DNA from: CAJWKT01 sp964465375
GTDB taxonomy: Bacteria > Pseudomonadota > Gammaproteobacteria > Steroidobacterales > Rariloculaceae
Direction: 5' to 3'
Assembly (NCBI GenBank): GCA_964465375.1
Contig: CAYXIJ010000003.1
Coordinates: forward strand, 59,209-123,208
Length of the DNA: 64,000 bases
Shown piece by piece: positions 8,949 to 17,978 of the stretch (its first letter is position 1; each line of letters starts with the position of its first letter). Position numbers and translations under genes: made by a program. Under the pieces are notes generated by a model. That model was not told where the DNA came from. It was given only the letters and a program-made list of their open reading frames with translations, and did not search any database.

Positions 8949-9428
8949 TTACCCTCTAGCAGCTCTTTTCTTTAAGAACTGGATCAGTTTCAATACATCC
9001 TCCGCTGCCATCCGTCCAATCGGGCCCGCACTGTACGTGCTGGACAATACTTTTCCCTCTCCGTTAAGAATGAACTCGGACGGTTGGATGATGGCCCGTT
9101 TGTCTTCCCACCAAGAACCCAATGCATCTGCTGTCTCACGAGTGACACCATGGGCCACCGGAAAGCTGACTTCCTGCTGCACTTCCTCGGCATGCTCTTC
9201 GTTGTCGACAGAGCCCGCAAATACGGAAATCCCTTCCGTTTCATACTCGCTTTTCAATTTCTCGTAGCCAACCAACTGGCGGCGACAAAACGGTCACCAG
9301 TGGCCACGATAAAAAAGTACCACCGCGAAGTCAGTGCCGATGTTCTGGGGCAATGAGATCTGCTGCCCCCCCGCAATTTCTAACTGCAGACTAGGGAAGC
9401 TCGATCCCACGCCTAACTTCTTTGCCAT
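8949..9428 (-). CDS. Probable selenocysteine peroxiredoxin-like (AhpC/TSA) protein, in-frame TGA
   Basis: Thioredoxin-fold peroxiredoxin-like protein of 159 residues, read from ATG at 9428 (AAGGAA upstream) to TAA at 8949. The reading frame is intact except for one TGA at 9296-9294, codon 45. It sits exactly where Cys-containing relatives have the first active-site Cys: RGHW-U-PFCRRQL, giving a UxxC motif with Cys48. The downstream segments GVTRETADALG, IIQPSEFIL and SSTYSAGPIGR are conserved in this family, so the frame is under coding constraint. Directly after the TGA a hairpin matches bacterial SECIS rules (separate entry). Best reading: a selenoprotein that reduces peroxides or disulfides. 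A sequencing error or nonsense mutation is the alternative. Standard calling would report only a 108-residue fragment starting after the TGA (8949-9275). Confidence 0.8.
9258..9289 (-). promoter_or_regulatory. Bacterial SECIS-like hairpin after TGA codon 45
   Basis: On the mRNA strand the apical stem GCCA/TGGC (9280-9277 with 9270-9267) closes a six-base loop GTTGGT. Below it come a 2x2 internal loop, a TCG/CGA stem (9285-9283 with 9264-9262), a G-G mismatch and TTT/AAA. The apical loop starts with G and begins 17 bases after the TGA, which agrees with the known bSECIS pattern (loop 16-37 bases downstream, G at loop position 1 or 2). The fold was judged by eye. Confidence 0.65.
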
Positions 9429-9567
9429 TGTTTTTATTCCTTATTTTGAAAGCTACCTGTTCCAATATACGACAGATATTCGCCGAAACTCTGTTAGTAA
9501 AGAGCGTGCTGCAGGGGCAAGGCCACGATACATAAGAGTCACGGGCCTTAAAGCCGATCAGAAAATC

Positions 9568-11247
9568 TTACGGGTACACGGACGGTATTCTGTCTGCCCG
9601 GTATATGGCCCAACCAACTCCATCCTGCTTCAGCTGCAGTTCCCATACTTTTTCTACAGGTTGGGCATGGGTTATTTCCATTAACCGTGCCCAGCGTTGA
9701 GTACGTGTGGGCCATCCCGGACCTAGGGGTTCATTGACACCATCTGAGTTGGTTTCTGCTCCACCCACATTCACCATTACAGTATCTGCCTCCGGATGCC
9801 AGTCTACGTCGCCCAGGTATCTTCCAAAGAAATTTTCCTGTTCAGGCCCATACACCCAGAGCTGCCTAACCTCCATGGCTTCTTCATCAACCGAATACTC
9901 AACTGCCCGACTGTAACTTTCGGTCAGTGGCATTTTGTTGTTATAGGGGCTGGCTCTGGCGGCACCGTTGTCGAATAGCAAGTAGGTTCCGTTTTCAGTA
10001 TGTGAGATTGCATGATGCTTGTAGGACCATCCTACATCACCTACAGGCGTGAGCAGTTTTTCGCTCCAGGGTTCATTCCAGTTTTCGTGAGTTCCAAGGA
10101 TCCACACGAGTTCGCCTGTGTCCATGCTTACCTTGATCACTGCATCCTGATAGGGGACTGACATAATGAAGGAGTGATCCTCTTCCTCGTAGATAAGTGC
10201 ATTACCGTGAGTCCAGTCATGCACAACTCCCTCAACGACCCCGTCATAGTGGATTGCCCAAAAATCTTCCCTCAAGGAGTTATAGCCAATGCGATAGGGA
10301 TCCAGTATGTCAAATAGACTCCACTCGTTGATTACTTCACCCTCGGGGGTAAATTCAACGATCACATCACCGATCACATTTGCATTCGCTCTTGGGGCGT
10401 TGGGATCTGTCTCGCTCGTATACCAATCTTCAATAACACGGTGCTCAGAGCTCATGAGTAGGAAATTACCGTTTGGGAGCTCGGCGAAATCATGATGAAA
10501 GGAGTCAGTTTCTACCGCGATACTGTCTGGTGCTGGGTTTTTCGCTGTCCCGGTAAAATGCCATCGTCGATGAATATTCCCGAGCATGTCAATCTCAACC
10601 ATTCCATCGGTCCCTGGCCAGACCTCGTAAATCAGGTTGCCATTTTTGAGTCTTCGTACGTCATGAACCCGATGGTTTCCCGGTAGGTAGTACCAGATGA
10701 TTTCACCTTCATCGTTAACGATGATGGCAGGCGAGAAGTTTTCAGGCGAAGAATTTCCATTTGCATCCCAACGTCCGTTGATATTAAAGATTGTTACTCC
10801 GGGCTCCATGCGGTCCCGGTCATGTACGGTTATAACAGGTACCGGAAAAGCATCGGGTAGAGGTGGTGTTACAAAGACCTGTGTTTCTGCTTTAAATTCG
10901 TTGCCCGCGCTATCTCGAAGTGTAGCCGTGATGTTATGGCTACGATCCGGACGCATGCCCAGCACTGGTATCTCATGGTCCGTGTTGAATTCTTCGTTAA
11001 GATCAACTTCCCAGGCTCGCTCGCCATCATCAAAATGCAAGGAAATGACCCGGGTAAATTCCTCGGTAGTAAGGTTAAGAACTGCTGCCAACGGCACAGT
11101 CGGGTTGGGGTTTGGTATAAGGCTTATGCTAGTCACTCCAAGTGTGTCGGTTTGGCCTGTCTCCGGGGAACTATTACAGCCAAATAACAGGAAGCAAACC
11201 GTTATTAAAAGGCCGCTCGTTCTCATAAACCGGGTTCGTAGTTTCAT
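9568..11247 (-). CDS. Arylsulfotransferase (ASST) family lipoprotein
   Basis: Aryl-sulfate sulfotransferase family protein, 559 residues. In this family a periplasmic beta-propeller enzyme moves sulfate between phenolic donors and acceptors through a His intermediate. Here the signal sequence ends in the lipobox LLFGC (Cys24), so it should be membrane-anchored. An N-terminal beta domain (about residues 35-130) precedes the propeller. Family motifs include HHDFAELPNGNFLL, HDWTHGNALIYEE, WILGTHENW and KHHAISHTENGTYLLFDNG, supplying the conserved His residues. An AGGAGA ribosome site supports the start. A second ASST is at 52491-54047. The true substrate is unknown, and many members of this family have no proven sulfotransferase activity. 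Confidence 0.88.
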   Translation of the reverse strand: MKLRTRFMRTSGLLITVCFLLFGCNSSPETGQTDTLGVTSISLIPNPNPTVPLAAVLNLTTEEFTRVISLHFDDGERAWEVDLNEEFNTDHEIPVLGMRPDRSHNITATLRDSAGNEFKAETQVFVTPPLPDAFPVPVITVHDRDRMEPGVTIFNINGRWDANGNSSPENFSPAIIVNDEGEIIWYYLPGNHRVHDVRRLKNGNLIYEVWPGTDGMVEIDMLGNIHRRWHFTGTAKNPAPDSIAVETDSFHHDFAELPNGNFLLMSSEHRVIEDWYTSETDPNAPRANANVIGDVIVEFTPEGEVINEWSLFDILDPYRIGYNSLREDFWAIHYDGVVEGVVHDWTHGNALIYEEEDHSFIMSVPYQDAVIKVSMDTGELVWILGTHENWNEPWSEKLLTPVGDVGWSYKHHAISHTENGTYLLFDNGAARASPYNNKMPLTESYSRAVEYSVDEEAMEVRQLWVYGPEQENFFGRYLGDVDWHPEADTVMVNVGGAETNSDGVNEPLGPGWPTRTQRWARLMEITHAQPVEKVWELQLKQDGVGWAIYRADRIPSVYP

Positions 11248-11282
11248 AGCGTTAAGTCTCCTAAATTAGCTATTAAAATAAA

Positions 11283-12389
11283 TTAGTAGCTACTGTTCTT
11301 TTGAATATGTTTCTTAATGTAGTTCAGTACTGCGGGGGTAACCTTAGAGGTGGCTGCTAGTATTTCCGCTTGGCGTTGATGTCCGATGGGCTCAGGTATG
11401 TAACTAAGGATGCGTTGCGCTTCTTCTCGGTAAGCGCTTGTTTTGAGTGCTGTCGTAAAACTTGCACGGAAGGCCGCCGCCGCTTCTTGATTCATGTTCG
11501 GCGGCCCAAGAAAAACATGCTGCATTGTCTGGTCAATTTCCAGCATTGTCCGGATGGATTCCCACGCTAATCCCGAGGGTGCCTCCCCATGAATTTCTTC
11601 GTAGAGCGCCGGAAGCGAAGCAACGTCAGGAACCAATGGATTTTGTACCAGCTCGCCGTTCTCGTTCAGTAGCGGCATGCTATAAATAGGCATACCAGTT
11701 CCATTATCGTTTAGCTGGGGTACCACTTGATTTAGATAAGCGTGAGCAGCGTCTGTTGCAGTATTAACCTCTCCGCTAATTACTGCTGCTCTAATATTAC
11801 CACTACTCGGGTAGCCGGGAATAAATGTATAACTGGCTCCAAGTAAATCTAGACCCATCGTGCTAATAATCATTCGGCCATGCTCGGGAGCCATCCCGCC
11901 AAAGATTAGTCGTTGTGCATCGATAATGTTACGTGGTTGGGTAAGCCCTCCCGGCACAATATCCGTACGGGCATAGATTACGAGCCCTGCAATTTGAACG
12001 CCACCCAGTGGAGTAAACTGGTTGTACTTAAAAGAGAACCCCGGTAATTCTAACAACTCTCCCAGAGAAGAGCGTGGACCATAATAGACAGTAGTTCCAT
12101 CTTTAGGGGCTTTCAAGAGTACGTATAGATGTGCATTCAGGCCCGAGGCACCCGGCATATTATTGACAATCACAGTAGGCTCGCCTTCTAGGTTTTGCTC
12201 CAGATGCTTGGCTAAAAGTCGCCCTACAGTAGATCCTCCTGCTGCAGCATCAAGCCCAATGACAACAGTAATAGTTTCGCCTTCATAGTATCCATCTGCC
12301 AGTCCGGTATCCGGTGTTGCTGCTGTAGATATTAAGAGAGTACCCAGAGCAAGTTTCAAAAAATAACAGCGTGTGATTTGATTGGTCAT
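11283..12389 (-). CDS. Tripartite tricarboxylate transporter (TctC/Bug) binding protein
   Basis: Periplasmic solute-binding protein of the Bug/TctC family, 368 residues with signal sequence (about residues 1-31). The family start pattern is present: beta strand TITVVIGLDAAAGGSTVGR, then PTVIVNNMPGASGL, the segment that closes on carboxylate ligands. The C-terminal Bug fold continues to the end. No TctA or TctB membrane partners lie nearby, as is common for orphan Bug proteins. It is divergent from a TAXI-type binding protein (129 bp apart), so both may share a control region. It lies just downstream of the ASST gene on the same strand, with a 35-bp gap. Confidence 0.85.
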   Translation of the reverse strand: MTNQITRCYFLKLALGTLLISTAATPDTGLADGYYEGETITVVIGLDAAAGGSTVGRLLAKHLEQNLEGEPTVIVNNMPGASGLNAHLYVLLKAPKDGTTVYYGPRSSLGELLELPGFSFKYNQFTPLGGVQIAGLVIYARTDIVPGGLTQPRNIIDAQRLIFGGMAPEHGRMIISTMGLDLLGASYTFIPGYPSSGNIRAAVISGEVNTATDAAHAYLNQVVPQLNDNGTGMPIYSMPLLNENGELVQNPLVPDVASLPALYEEIHGEAPSGLAWESIRTMLEIDQTMQHVFLGPPNMNQEAAAAFRASFTTALKTSAYREEAQRILSYIPEPIGHQRQAEILAATSKVTPAVLNYIKKHIQKNSSY

Positions 12390-12518
12390 AATTATTTCTA
12401 TAGTTTTTTGTATGGTTCTAAAGGCCGAACTTCGCTATTGTTGCCTGTAGCTATCCGAATCGCAAGATGCACGATTAAAGTGCTTGGGTAGTTATCCGTT
12501 GTCTAGGGGCATGATGTA

Positions 12519-13526
12519 ATGAGGGTGGTTGTATTGCTCAAATTTATATATTTTTCCGTATGTTGCGGAATTTTAATGTTATTTTTCAGCGCTTTCGCCA
12601 ACGCGGAGCTTAGGCAGGTAGTGATAGGAACAAATCCAGCCGGTACTCATGCGTATGCGGCGGGAGCCGGTATTGCAAAAGCGATTCAGGACGCACACGG
12701 AATTCGGTCTACTGTGCGACCTTTTTCGGGCTCATCCGCGTACCTGCCTTTGTTGCACAGGGGGGAGGTTACGCTTGGCTTGAATACGAGTATCGACTCT
12801 TATCTCGCCTATTCAGGATTGGATCCTTATGGAGCCCCGATGACCAACTTGAGGTTACTTGCCCGTGCATTTCCCCTTTATATCATGTACATGGTTCGAG
12901 CCGACTCAGATCTTTATAGCATAGAGGACCTTCTGCAAAAGCGGGTAGTGATAGGCGTCCGCTCTAACATTTCGATGGGGGCGTTACATCGGGCGATTCT
13001 GGCTACTGGTAACCTTGGTAGTGGAGATGTTGATGAACTCACAGTAGGGGGTCTTCCAGACGGGGTGCGGCTTTTGATTGAAGGGCGGGCGGATGCGGCA
13101 TCCATTGGGCTCGATACAGCGCTTACGTTGCAAGCTCATGCAACAGTTCCGGGGGGTATTCGATATCTCACCATGGGGCAGGACGAAGAAAAATTATCAG
13201 CACTCATGCCTGGCTCTAAGGTTTCTCCGGCCCCTAATGGGGGTGTTGGTACTGATGAGAGTCTGAGGGTTTCGGAGATCAGTGACTATCTCAATACCGG
13301 AATACACCTTTCCGAAGAAGATGCCTATTTTTTAATAAAGACCATCCACGAGCGCTGGGAGGAACTTCGTGCTGATTATCCAGTTTTGAGTAGTACACCT
13401 CCGGACGGTCTGGCCCCATCTGACAATCCTCATCCCTACCATGATGGTGCAATTCAATACTATAAAGATGTGGGTCTCTGGACTGAAGAGCACAACCAGA
13501 ATCAGGCTCGTTTTGATATTGAATAG
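12519..13526 (+). CDS. TAXI-family TRAP solute-binding protein
   Basis: Periplasmic binding protein of the TAXI (TRAP-associated extracytoplasmic immunogenic) family, 335 residues. A signal peptide (about residues 1-28, ending in FANA) is followed by the family opening VVIGTNPAGTHAYAAGAGIAK, the segment IRSTVRPFSGSSAY and the hinge segment KRVVIGVRSNIS. No TAXI membrane permease is adjacent, so it is an orphan subunit here. Divergent from the TctC-like gene. Ligand unknown; many characterised TAXI and Bug proteins bind carboxylates. Confidence 0.85.
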   Translation: MRVVVLLKFIYFSVCCGILMLFFSAFANAELRQVVIGTNPAGTHAYAAGAGIAKAIQDAHGIRSTVRPFSGSSAYLPLLHRGEVTLGLNTSIDSYLAYSGLDPYGAPMTNLRLLARAFPLYIMYMVRADSDLYSIEDLLQKRVVIGVRSNISMGALHRAILATGNLGSGDVDELTVGGLPDGVRLLIEGRADAASIGLDTALTLQAHATVPGGIRYLTMGQDEEKLSALMPGSKVSPAPNGGVGTDESLRVSEISDYLNTGIHLSEEDAYFLIKTIHERWEELRADYPVLSSTPPDGLAPSDNPHPYHDGAIQYYKDVGLWTEEHNQNQARFDIE

Positions 13527-13656
13527 GTTTCATGGTTAGGCTGGAAGGGTATGTGGTGAGCCTGCTGATTGAGTTGCCTGTTCGCTGTATGATTTGGATC
13601 AGATACAACACAGAAACTGGCAAGCAGTCAAATTTGCGGGGGATCCAGGTAGCGCC

Positions 13657-15435
13657 GTGTTCTTAAGTCATCTAATTTTTCGAATCTTTTTCATTGTCCT
13701 TCTGGGGATCATCGTTAGTGCTTGCATGGACATAGAGCCTGAGGTTGAGCTAAGTGCCGAAGCCATCGTTGTGGGTGCGGGTATTTCTGGGCTTTCGGCG
13801 GCTGTGGAGATGGGTCGGGCTGGTGTTAACGTGCTCGTGCTGGATAGAAACTCTGTAATGGGTGGGCACGCGGTTATGGCCGGTGGCTTTGCTGTGGTTA
13901 ATACACCGATTCAGAGCGAACTTGGATTCCAGGATACACCTGAGCTTGCCTATCAAGACTGGATAGACTGGACTGAGGACGGCGATCCAGACTGGACTCG
14001 TTATTATGCAGAAAATTCCAGAAGGATGATTTATGACTGGGTTGAGGAGATGGGTGCGGAGTGGGTTCGGGTAGCCTATGGTTGGGAAAATAGCATACCC
14101 CGATTTCACTATACTGATCGCGGGGCACTGGGTGTTGTGTTGGCACTGTTTCGTACAGCCTTGGAGTTACCCAATATAACGTTCCAATGGAATGAGTCTG
14201 TAGAAAGTTTGGTTGTTTCGGAGGGCCAAGTCACCGGTGCCAGAGCCCGTAATCTACGGACCGGTCACGAGAAAATCCTTAGAGCAAGACATATTGTACT
14301 TGCCACTGGCGGATTCGAAGGAAACTTAGACCGAGTACGTGCAAATTGGAGCCCAGACCTTCCAGAGCCTGGCCGCCTGCTGATCGGCTCTTCTGTTCAC
14401 GCTACCGGTTCTGGCCACGATCTGGCAGTGCAGGCAGGCGCTGCACTCACAAAAATGAACCGCCACTATATTTACAATAACGGTATCGTTGATCCAAGAG
14501 ATCCGGCAGGTACTCTTTCGATCACAGGGGGCAACGAAGATTCTCTCTGGGTAAACACTCAAGGGCAACGCTTCACAAATGAGACCGGTCGTGACAAACG
14601 GATTCTGGTAGATCTTCTGGAGCAGAGCCCTGCTACTTACTGGGCAATTTTTGATGAGTTAGCCCGCGATACATTTGCTATGCGTGGAAGAGAATGGGTC
14701 AATAATCCTATGGATGGACACTCTGTACTCGATAATCCAGATATTACTCACAAAGCACCCACACTCGAAGCTCTCGCCTCCATGGCAGGAATCCCGGAGG
14801 AAACCTTGCGTGCAAGCATCCAGCGTTTTAATGAGCTGGTAGAAAGTGGGGTTGATGAAGATTTTGGCAGGTTTTCTTCGCAAGCAGATGCGCCCCCCAA
14901 GATTCAACAGCCACCCTTTTACGCATTACAGTTTTTTCCTATGACCCGAAAGAGTATGGGTGGTATTGCAATTGACACGAAAGGACGTGCCCTGAACGAG
15001 GTAGGAGAGGTAGTTTCGGGTCTGTACGTTGTTGGTGAGGCGAACGGTAGTGCGGGTATTAATGGGAAGCATGGTATGGATGGAATGTTTCTTGGGCCTT
15101 CAGTTGTCACGGGGCGTGTCGCTGGACAAACTATCGTTGAGATTTTGGCTGATATGGAGGCTCAGCAACCGCCCATTTCCGTGTCACTACTGGGGGAGGA
15201 TCCATTACCTACAGAAGAAAACTGGGAAGGGAATCTTGTCCCAGAGGCGCTTGGGGCAATGATTGCAAATTCCCGAGAAGGCTATTGGCATTTTGAGAAG
15301 TCTCATGAAATGGTGTTAGAGCGGGAATACGAGTGCGACCTTTGTCATTCAGCTCAGGTGCCATTCTTTCCAGTCAATAATCGACAGAGTAAGCTGGCAC
15401 AGACCGAAGCCTGCGCCAACTGTCATGGTCGCTAA
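13657..15435 (+). CDS. FAD-binding fumarate-reductase-like flavoprotein with C-terminal CxxCH pair
   Basis: Flavoprotein of the FAD_binding_2 group (flavocytochrome c / 3-ketosteroid dehydrogenase / urocanate reductase relatives), about 592 residues. A GTG at 13657 gives an N-terminus with one hydrophobic helix and lipobox-like IIVSAC, so the protein is probably exported and anchored; an in-frame TTG at 13594 is also possible. The dinucleotide motif VVGAGISGLSAA is near the start, RHIVLATGG lies mid-protein, and the C-terminal FAD segment NGKHGMDGMFLGPSVVTG completes the fold. Unusually, the last 35 residues contain two heme c motifs, CDLCH and CANCH. Known flavocytochromes usually carry heme at the N-terminus. 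Likely a periplasmic reductase taking electrons from c-type cytochromes; acceptor unknown. Confidence 0.82.
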   Translation: MFLSHLIFRIFFIVLLGIIVSACMDIEPEVELSAEAIVVGAGISGLSAAVEMGRAGVNVLVLDRNSVMGGHAVMAGGFAVVNTPIQSELGFQDTPELAYQDWIDWTEDGDPDWTRYYAENSRRMIYDWVEEMGAEWVRVAYGWENSIPRFHYTDRGALGVVLALFRTALELPNITFQWNESVESLVVSEGQVTGARARNLRTGHEKILRARHIVLATGGFEGNLDRVRANWSPDLPEPGRLLIGSSVHATGSGHDLAVQAGAALTKMNRHYIYNNGIVDPRDPAGTLSITGGNEDSLWVNTQGQRFTNETGRDKRILVDLLEQSPATYWAIFDELARDTFAMRGREWVNNPMDGHSVLDNPDITHKAPTLEALASMAGIPEETLRASIQRFNELVESGVDEDFGRFSSQADAPPKIQQPPFYALQFFPMTRKSMGGIAIDTKGRALNEVGEVVSGLYVVGEANGSAGINGKHGMDGMFLGPSVVTGRVAGQTIVEILADMEAQQPPISVSLLGEDPLPTEENWEGNLVPEALGAMIANSREGYWHFEKSHEMVLEREYECDLCHSAQVPFFPVNNRQSKLAQTEACANCHGR

Positions 15436-15481
15436 CCTATCAGAAGCAACTCAAATCTATTGTTCGACGAGGTGCTTGCTT

Positions 15482-16732
15482 TTACGTCAGTGCACCCAGC
15501 TTAACGCCTGCCCAGTCTTCTGCTGTCGGTAGGCGCAGTTTTTTTGGCCCACCCGACTTCTCGTCATGGTGAGGATGGCCTGCGTCAGACCACATTTGCC
15601 GGTCTGAGTTAACAGCTGCCTCGTATAATCGGAATGCGCCTTGGGGGTCCATGATCCGGTCTGTTGCCCCATATCCGATCAGCATCGGACATTCAATTTT
15701 CTGTGCGACTCCATCCATCGTGTAATCCACGAGGGTTTTTCGAGTAGCACTGAGATCTTCGGCCCCAATAATCCATCGTACCCGGTCCTGGATAGGCGGA
15801 TAATAATCAAAAAGATCACGCAGAAGATCAAAGGACCCAGCTGTTGTCCAAACTGCCTTGATGCGCGACTCATTCGCTGCAGCGCGTGGTGCAGAATAGC
15901 CACCCATGCTTTGACCGCGTAAGCCAATTCTTTCAGCATCTACATCGGTGCGTGTCTCTAGGTAGTTAATCAGATCCGAGACGTACCGTTCGGTATCGGG
16001 CTTCATATAAAGTTGTTTGAGGCGCTTAGCTGCGCCCTGGCCCGGCAGATCCACAACTAGGCTTGCCATGCCGCGCTCAGTATAGCCTCCCATACCCAAC
16101 ATCGTACTTTCGGCCATAGAATCTGCACCTAGATAGGTGATTACAGTTGGGTAACGAGTCCCTTCTGGGCCGCCGGGTTTACGGAAATACCCATCCAAAG
16201 AATTCCCGTCTACATTAATGGTTACCCGTTCAAATGGTGGTGGAAGTACACTCCAGGCTTTATCAAACATCTCCTTTAACTTAAGGTACCCAGGCATCAT
16301 CGTTGGGTCCGTATCTTCTTGATACACGATGGACGCACGATGAAACCGAAACGCTCGGAGATAGAATTCATTTGCTGAAACATTCAAGTTCTGCTCCGCA
16401 TAGCCATTGGCGATTTCTTCATTGATTTTAGCTACCCGATTCCATTCTTGGTACCAGGATTGGGGATCAAAAGGCCTAAGGCGACGCGCTACTTCTAGTG
16501 CATGGGGGTCGCCCGTATTAATTGATTGGTTCAGCCGGATTTCCATCTGGCCGCCTCCGACCACGTGATCTCCTGTAAAGAGTTTCTGGTGGTCGCGTCC
16601 ACCTATGTCGCCCACATGTTGATTTCCTGGCCCGAGATTTTGTGCGGCTACCCTTGAAATTGCAGATGTACCTGCAGCAAATAACCCCCATTTAATTGCA
16701 TTTCTACGACTAAAGTTGTTCTGTTGGTCCAT
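15482..16732 (-). CDS. Tat-exported alpha/beta hydrolase (FrsA/dipeptidyl aminopeptidase-like)
   Basis: Hydrolase of about 416 residues. The N-terminus has a twin-arginine signal, FSRRNAIKW, then a hydrophobic stretch ending near VAAQ, so it folds in the cytoplasm and is exported. The alpha/beta hydrolase core shows the nucleophile elbow GLRGQSMGGYSAP, an acid candidate in GYGATDRIMDP and a His in DAGHPHHDE. The N-terminal cap resembles FrsA-type esterases. I prefer the ATG at 16732 because GAGG lies 11 bases upstream; the ATG at 16741 sits almost on top of the ribosome site. Divergent from the nitrilase gene. Substrate unknown. Confidence 0.85.
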   Translation of the reverse strand: MDQQNNFSRRNAIKWGLFAAGTSAISRVAAQNLGPGNQHVGDIGGRDHQKLFTGDHVVGGGQMEIRLNQSINTGDPHALEVARRLRPFDPQSWYQEWNRVAKINEEIANGYAEQNLNVSANEFYLRAFRFHRASIVYQEDTDPTMMPGYLKLKEMFDKAWSVLPPPFERVTINVDGNSLDGYFRKPGGPEGTRYPTVITYLGADSMAESTMLGMGGYTERGMASLVVDLPGQGAAKRLKQLYMKPDTERYVSDLINYLETRTDVDAERIGLRGQSMGGYSAPRAAANESRIKAVWTTAGSFDLLRDLFDYYPPIQDRVRWIIGAEDLSATRKTLVDYTMDGVAQKIECPMLIGYGATDRIMDPQGAFRLYEAAVNSDRQMWSDAGHPHHDEKSGGPKKLRLPTAEDWAGVKLGALT

Positions 16733-16847
16733 TTTTCTCATTCCTCGCTATTTTTGACTGATTTCACTCAATCTTCCAAAAATTATCCCTTAATTTATGT
16801 TCCGACTATCTTTAATTAAAGCATAATAACCAGCACAGGAGGTGAAT

Positions 16848-17945
16848 ATGGGCGATCAATATCCCGTCGTTAAGGTGGCCGCAGTGCAGGCTGCTTCTGT
16901 ATTTCTTGATCGTGAGGCTTCGACTGAAAAGGCCTGCAAGCTGATCCGAGAAGCCGGGTCCGGTGGTGCTCAGATTATTGCATTCCCGGAGAGCTTCATT
17001 CCTGGTCATCCGTTATGGTATCACCATCATCCGGCTACCGGCGTGGTAGCCAATAAGTTTGCGGTGGAGCTTTTCAAAAATTCTGTTGAGGTGCCCGGAC
17101 CTGAGATAGAGACCCTGTCAGATGCAGCCCGTGAGGCCAATGCTTATGTGGTGATTGGTATTTGCGAGAAACTACCAGGCACCTTTGGCACGATGTTTAA
17201 CAGCCAGATCTGGATTGGCCCGAACGGAGAATTGATTGGAAAGCATCAAAAATTAATGCCAACGGTGGGTGAGCGTCTTGTTCATATGGGTGGTTTTGGG
17301 GATACTTTTGGGGCATTTCAGACTGAATTTGGTCCTGTGAGCGGCTTGATTTGTGGAGAAAATTCAAATCCTTTGGCAGTATTTGGTTTAACAGCAGAGG
17401 GGAGTCGAATTCATGTCATGAGCTGGCCTAACCATTTCCCGACCAGCGGTGATCCTTTGCGAAATCGAGTTGCTGTTGATTCGCAGGCTTTTGCTCAAAT
17501 GAGCAAAGCCTGCGTGATTTCTGCCTGTGGCACGGTGGATGATGGGACTATAAAAAAACTTAAGGTTGGCCCTGAAGGTGAGAAATTCCTGCGTGATCCC
17601 GATGCGTGTGGGGGTAGCCTCATCGTTGGTTCCGATAGCCGCGTTCTAGCTGGCCCTATGGGACATGAGGAGGGAATATTGTACGCAGAATGTAATCTTG
17701 AGATAGGCATAGGTATGAAACTGAGGCACGATTTTGCCGGTCACTACAACCGCCCAGATATCTTTCAGCTTCATGTGAACCGCACTGCCCCAAAGCTTTA
17801 TCATGTTTCAGAGAACAAAGCGGAAGCTGAACAGGATTCGGGCGCTGATGAGAGTGCAACTGAGGATTTGGTTTCTCCGGAAGAGGAAAGTGACGCTATA
17901 GCTTCTCTTGCTCAGATTGGTGGGAAAAAGAATAAGAATCTTTAA
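16848..17945 (+). CDS. Nitrilase (carbon-nitrogen hydrolase, branch 1)
   Basis: Nitrilase-superfamily enzyme converting a nitrile to a carboxylate and ammonia (or an amide, if cyanide-hydratase-like). The catalytic triad is clear: Glu48 in FPESFIPGHPLW, Lys135 in KHQKLMPT and Cys169 in GLICGENSNPL. These flanking sequences are those of true nitrilases rather than amidases. There is no signal peptide, so it is cytoplasmic. The last 50 residues form an acidic, low-complexity tail typical of spiral-forming nitrilases. A perfect AGGAGG (16837-16842) five bases before the ATG predicts strong translation. Length 365. The next gene starts 33 bp downstream and is likely cotranscribed. Confidence 0.92.
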   Translation: MGDQYPVVKVAAVQAASVFLDREASTEKACKLIREAGSGGAQIIAFPESFIPGHPLWYHHHPATGVVANKFAVELFKNSVEVPGPEIETLSDAAREANAYVVIGICEKLPGTFGTMFNSQIWIGPNGELIGKHQKLMPTVGERLVHMGGFGDTFGAFQTEFGPVSGLICGENSNPLAVFGLTAEGSRIHVMSWPNHFPTSGDPLRNRVAVDSQAFAQMSKACVISACGTVDDGTIKKLKVGPEGEKFLRDPDACGGSLIVGSDSRVLAGPMGHEEGILYAECNLEIGIGMKLRHDFAGHYNRPDIFQLHVNRTAPKLYHVSENKAEAEQDSGADESATEDLVSPEEESDAIASLAQIGGKKNKNL

Positions 17946-17978
17946 AGATCATTCAGTTTCAGGAAAAGGAGGTAAGCT

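Noticed and set aside
9334..9684. Plus-strand frame of 116 codons
   Set aside because: Overlaps the start of the selenoprotein candidate and the end of the ASST gene on the other strand; no protein features.
10697..11269. Plus-strand frame of 190 codons
   Set aside because: Antisense to the arylsulfotransferase-family lipoprotein; low-complexity Ser/Arg composition.
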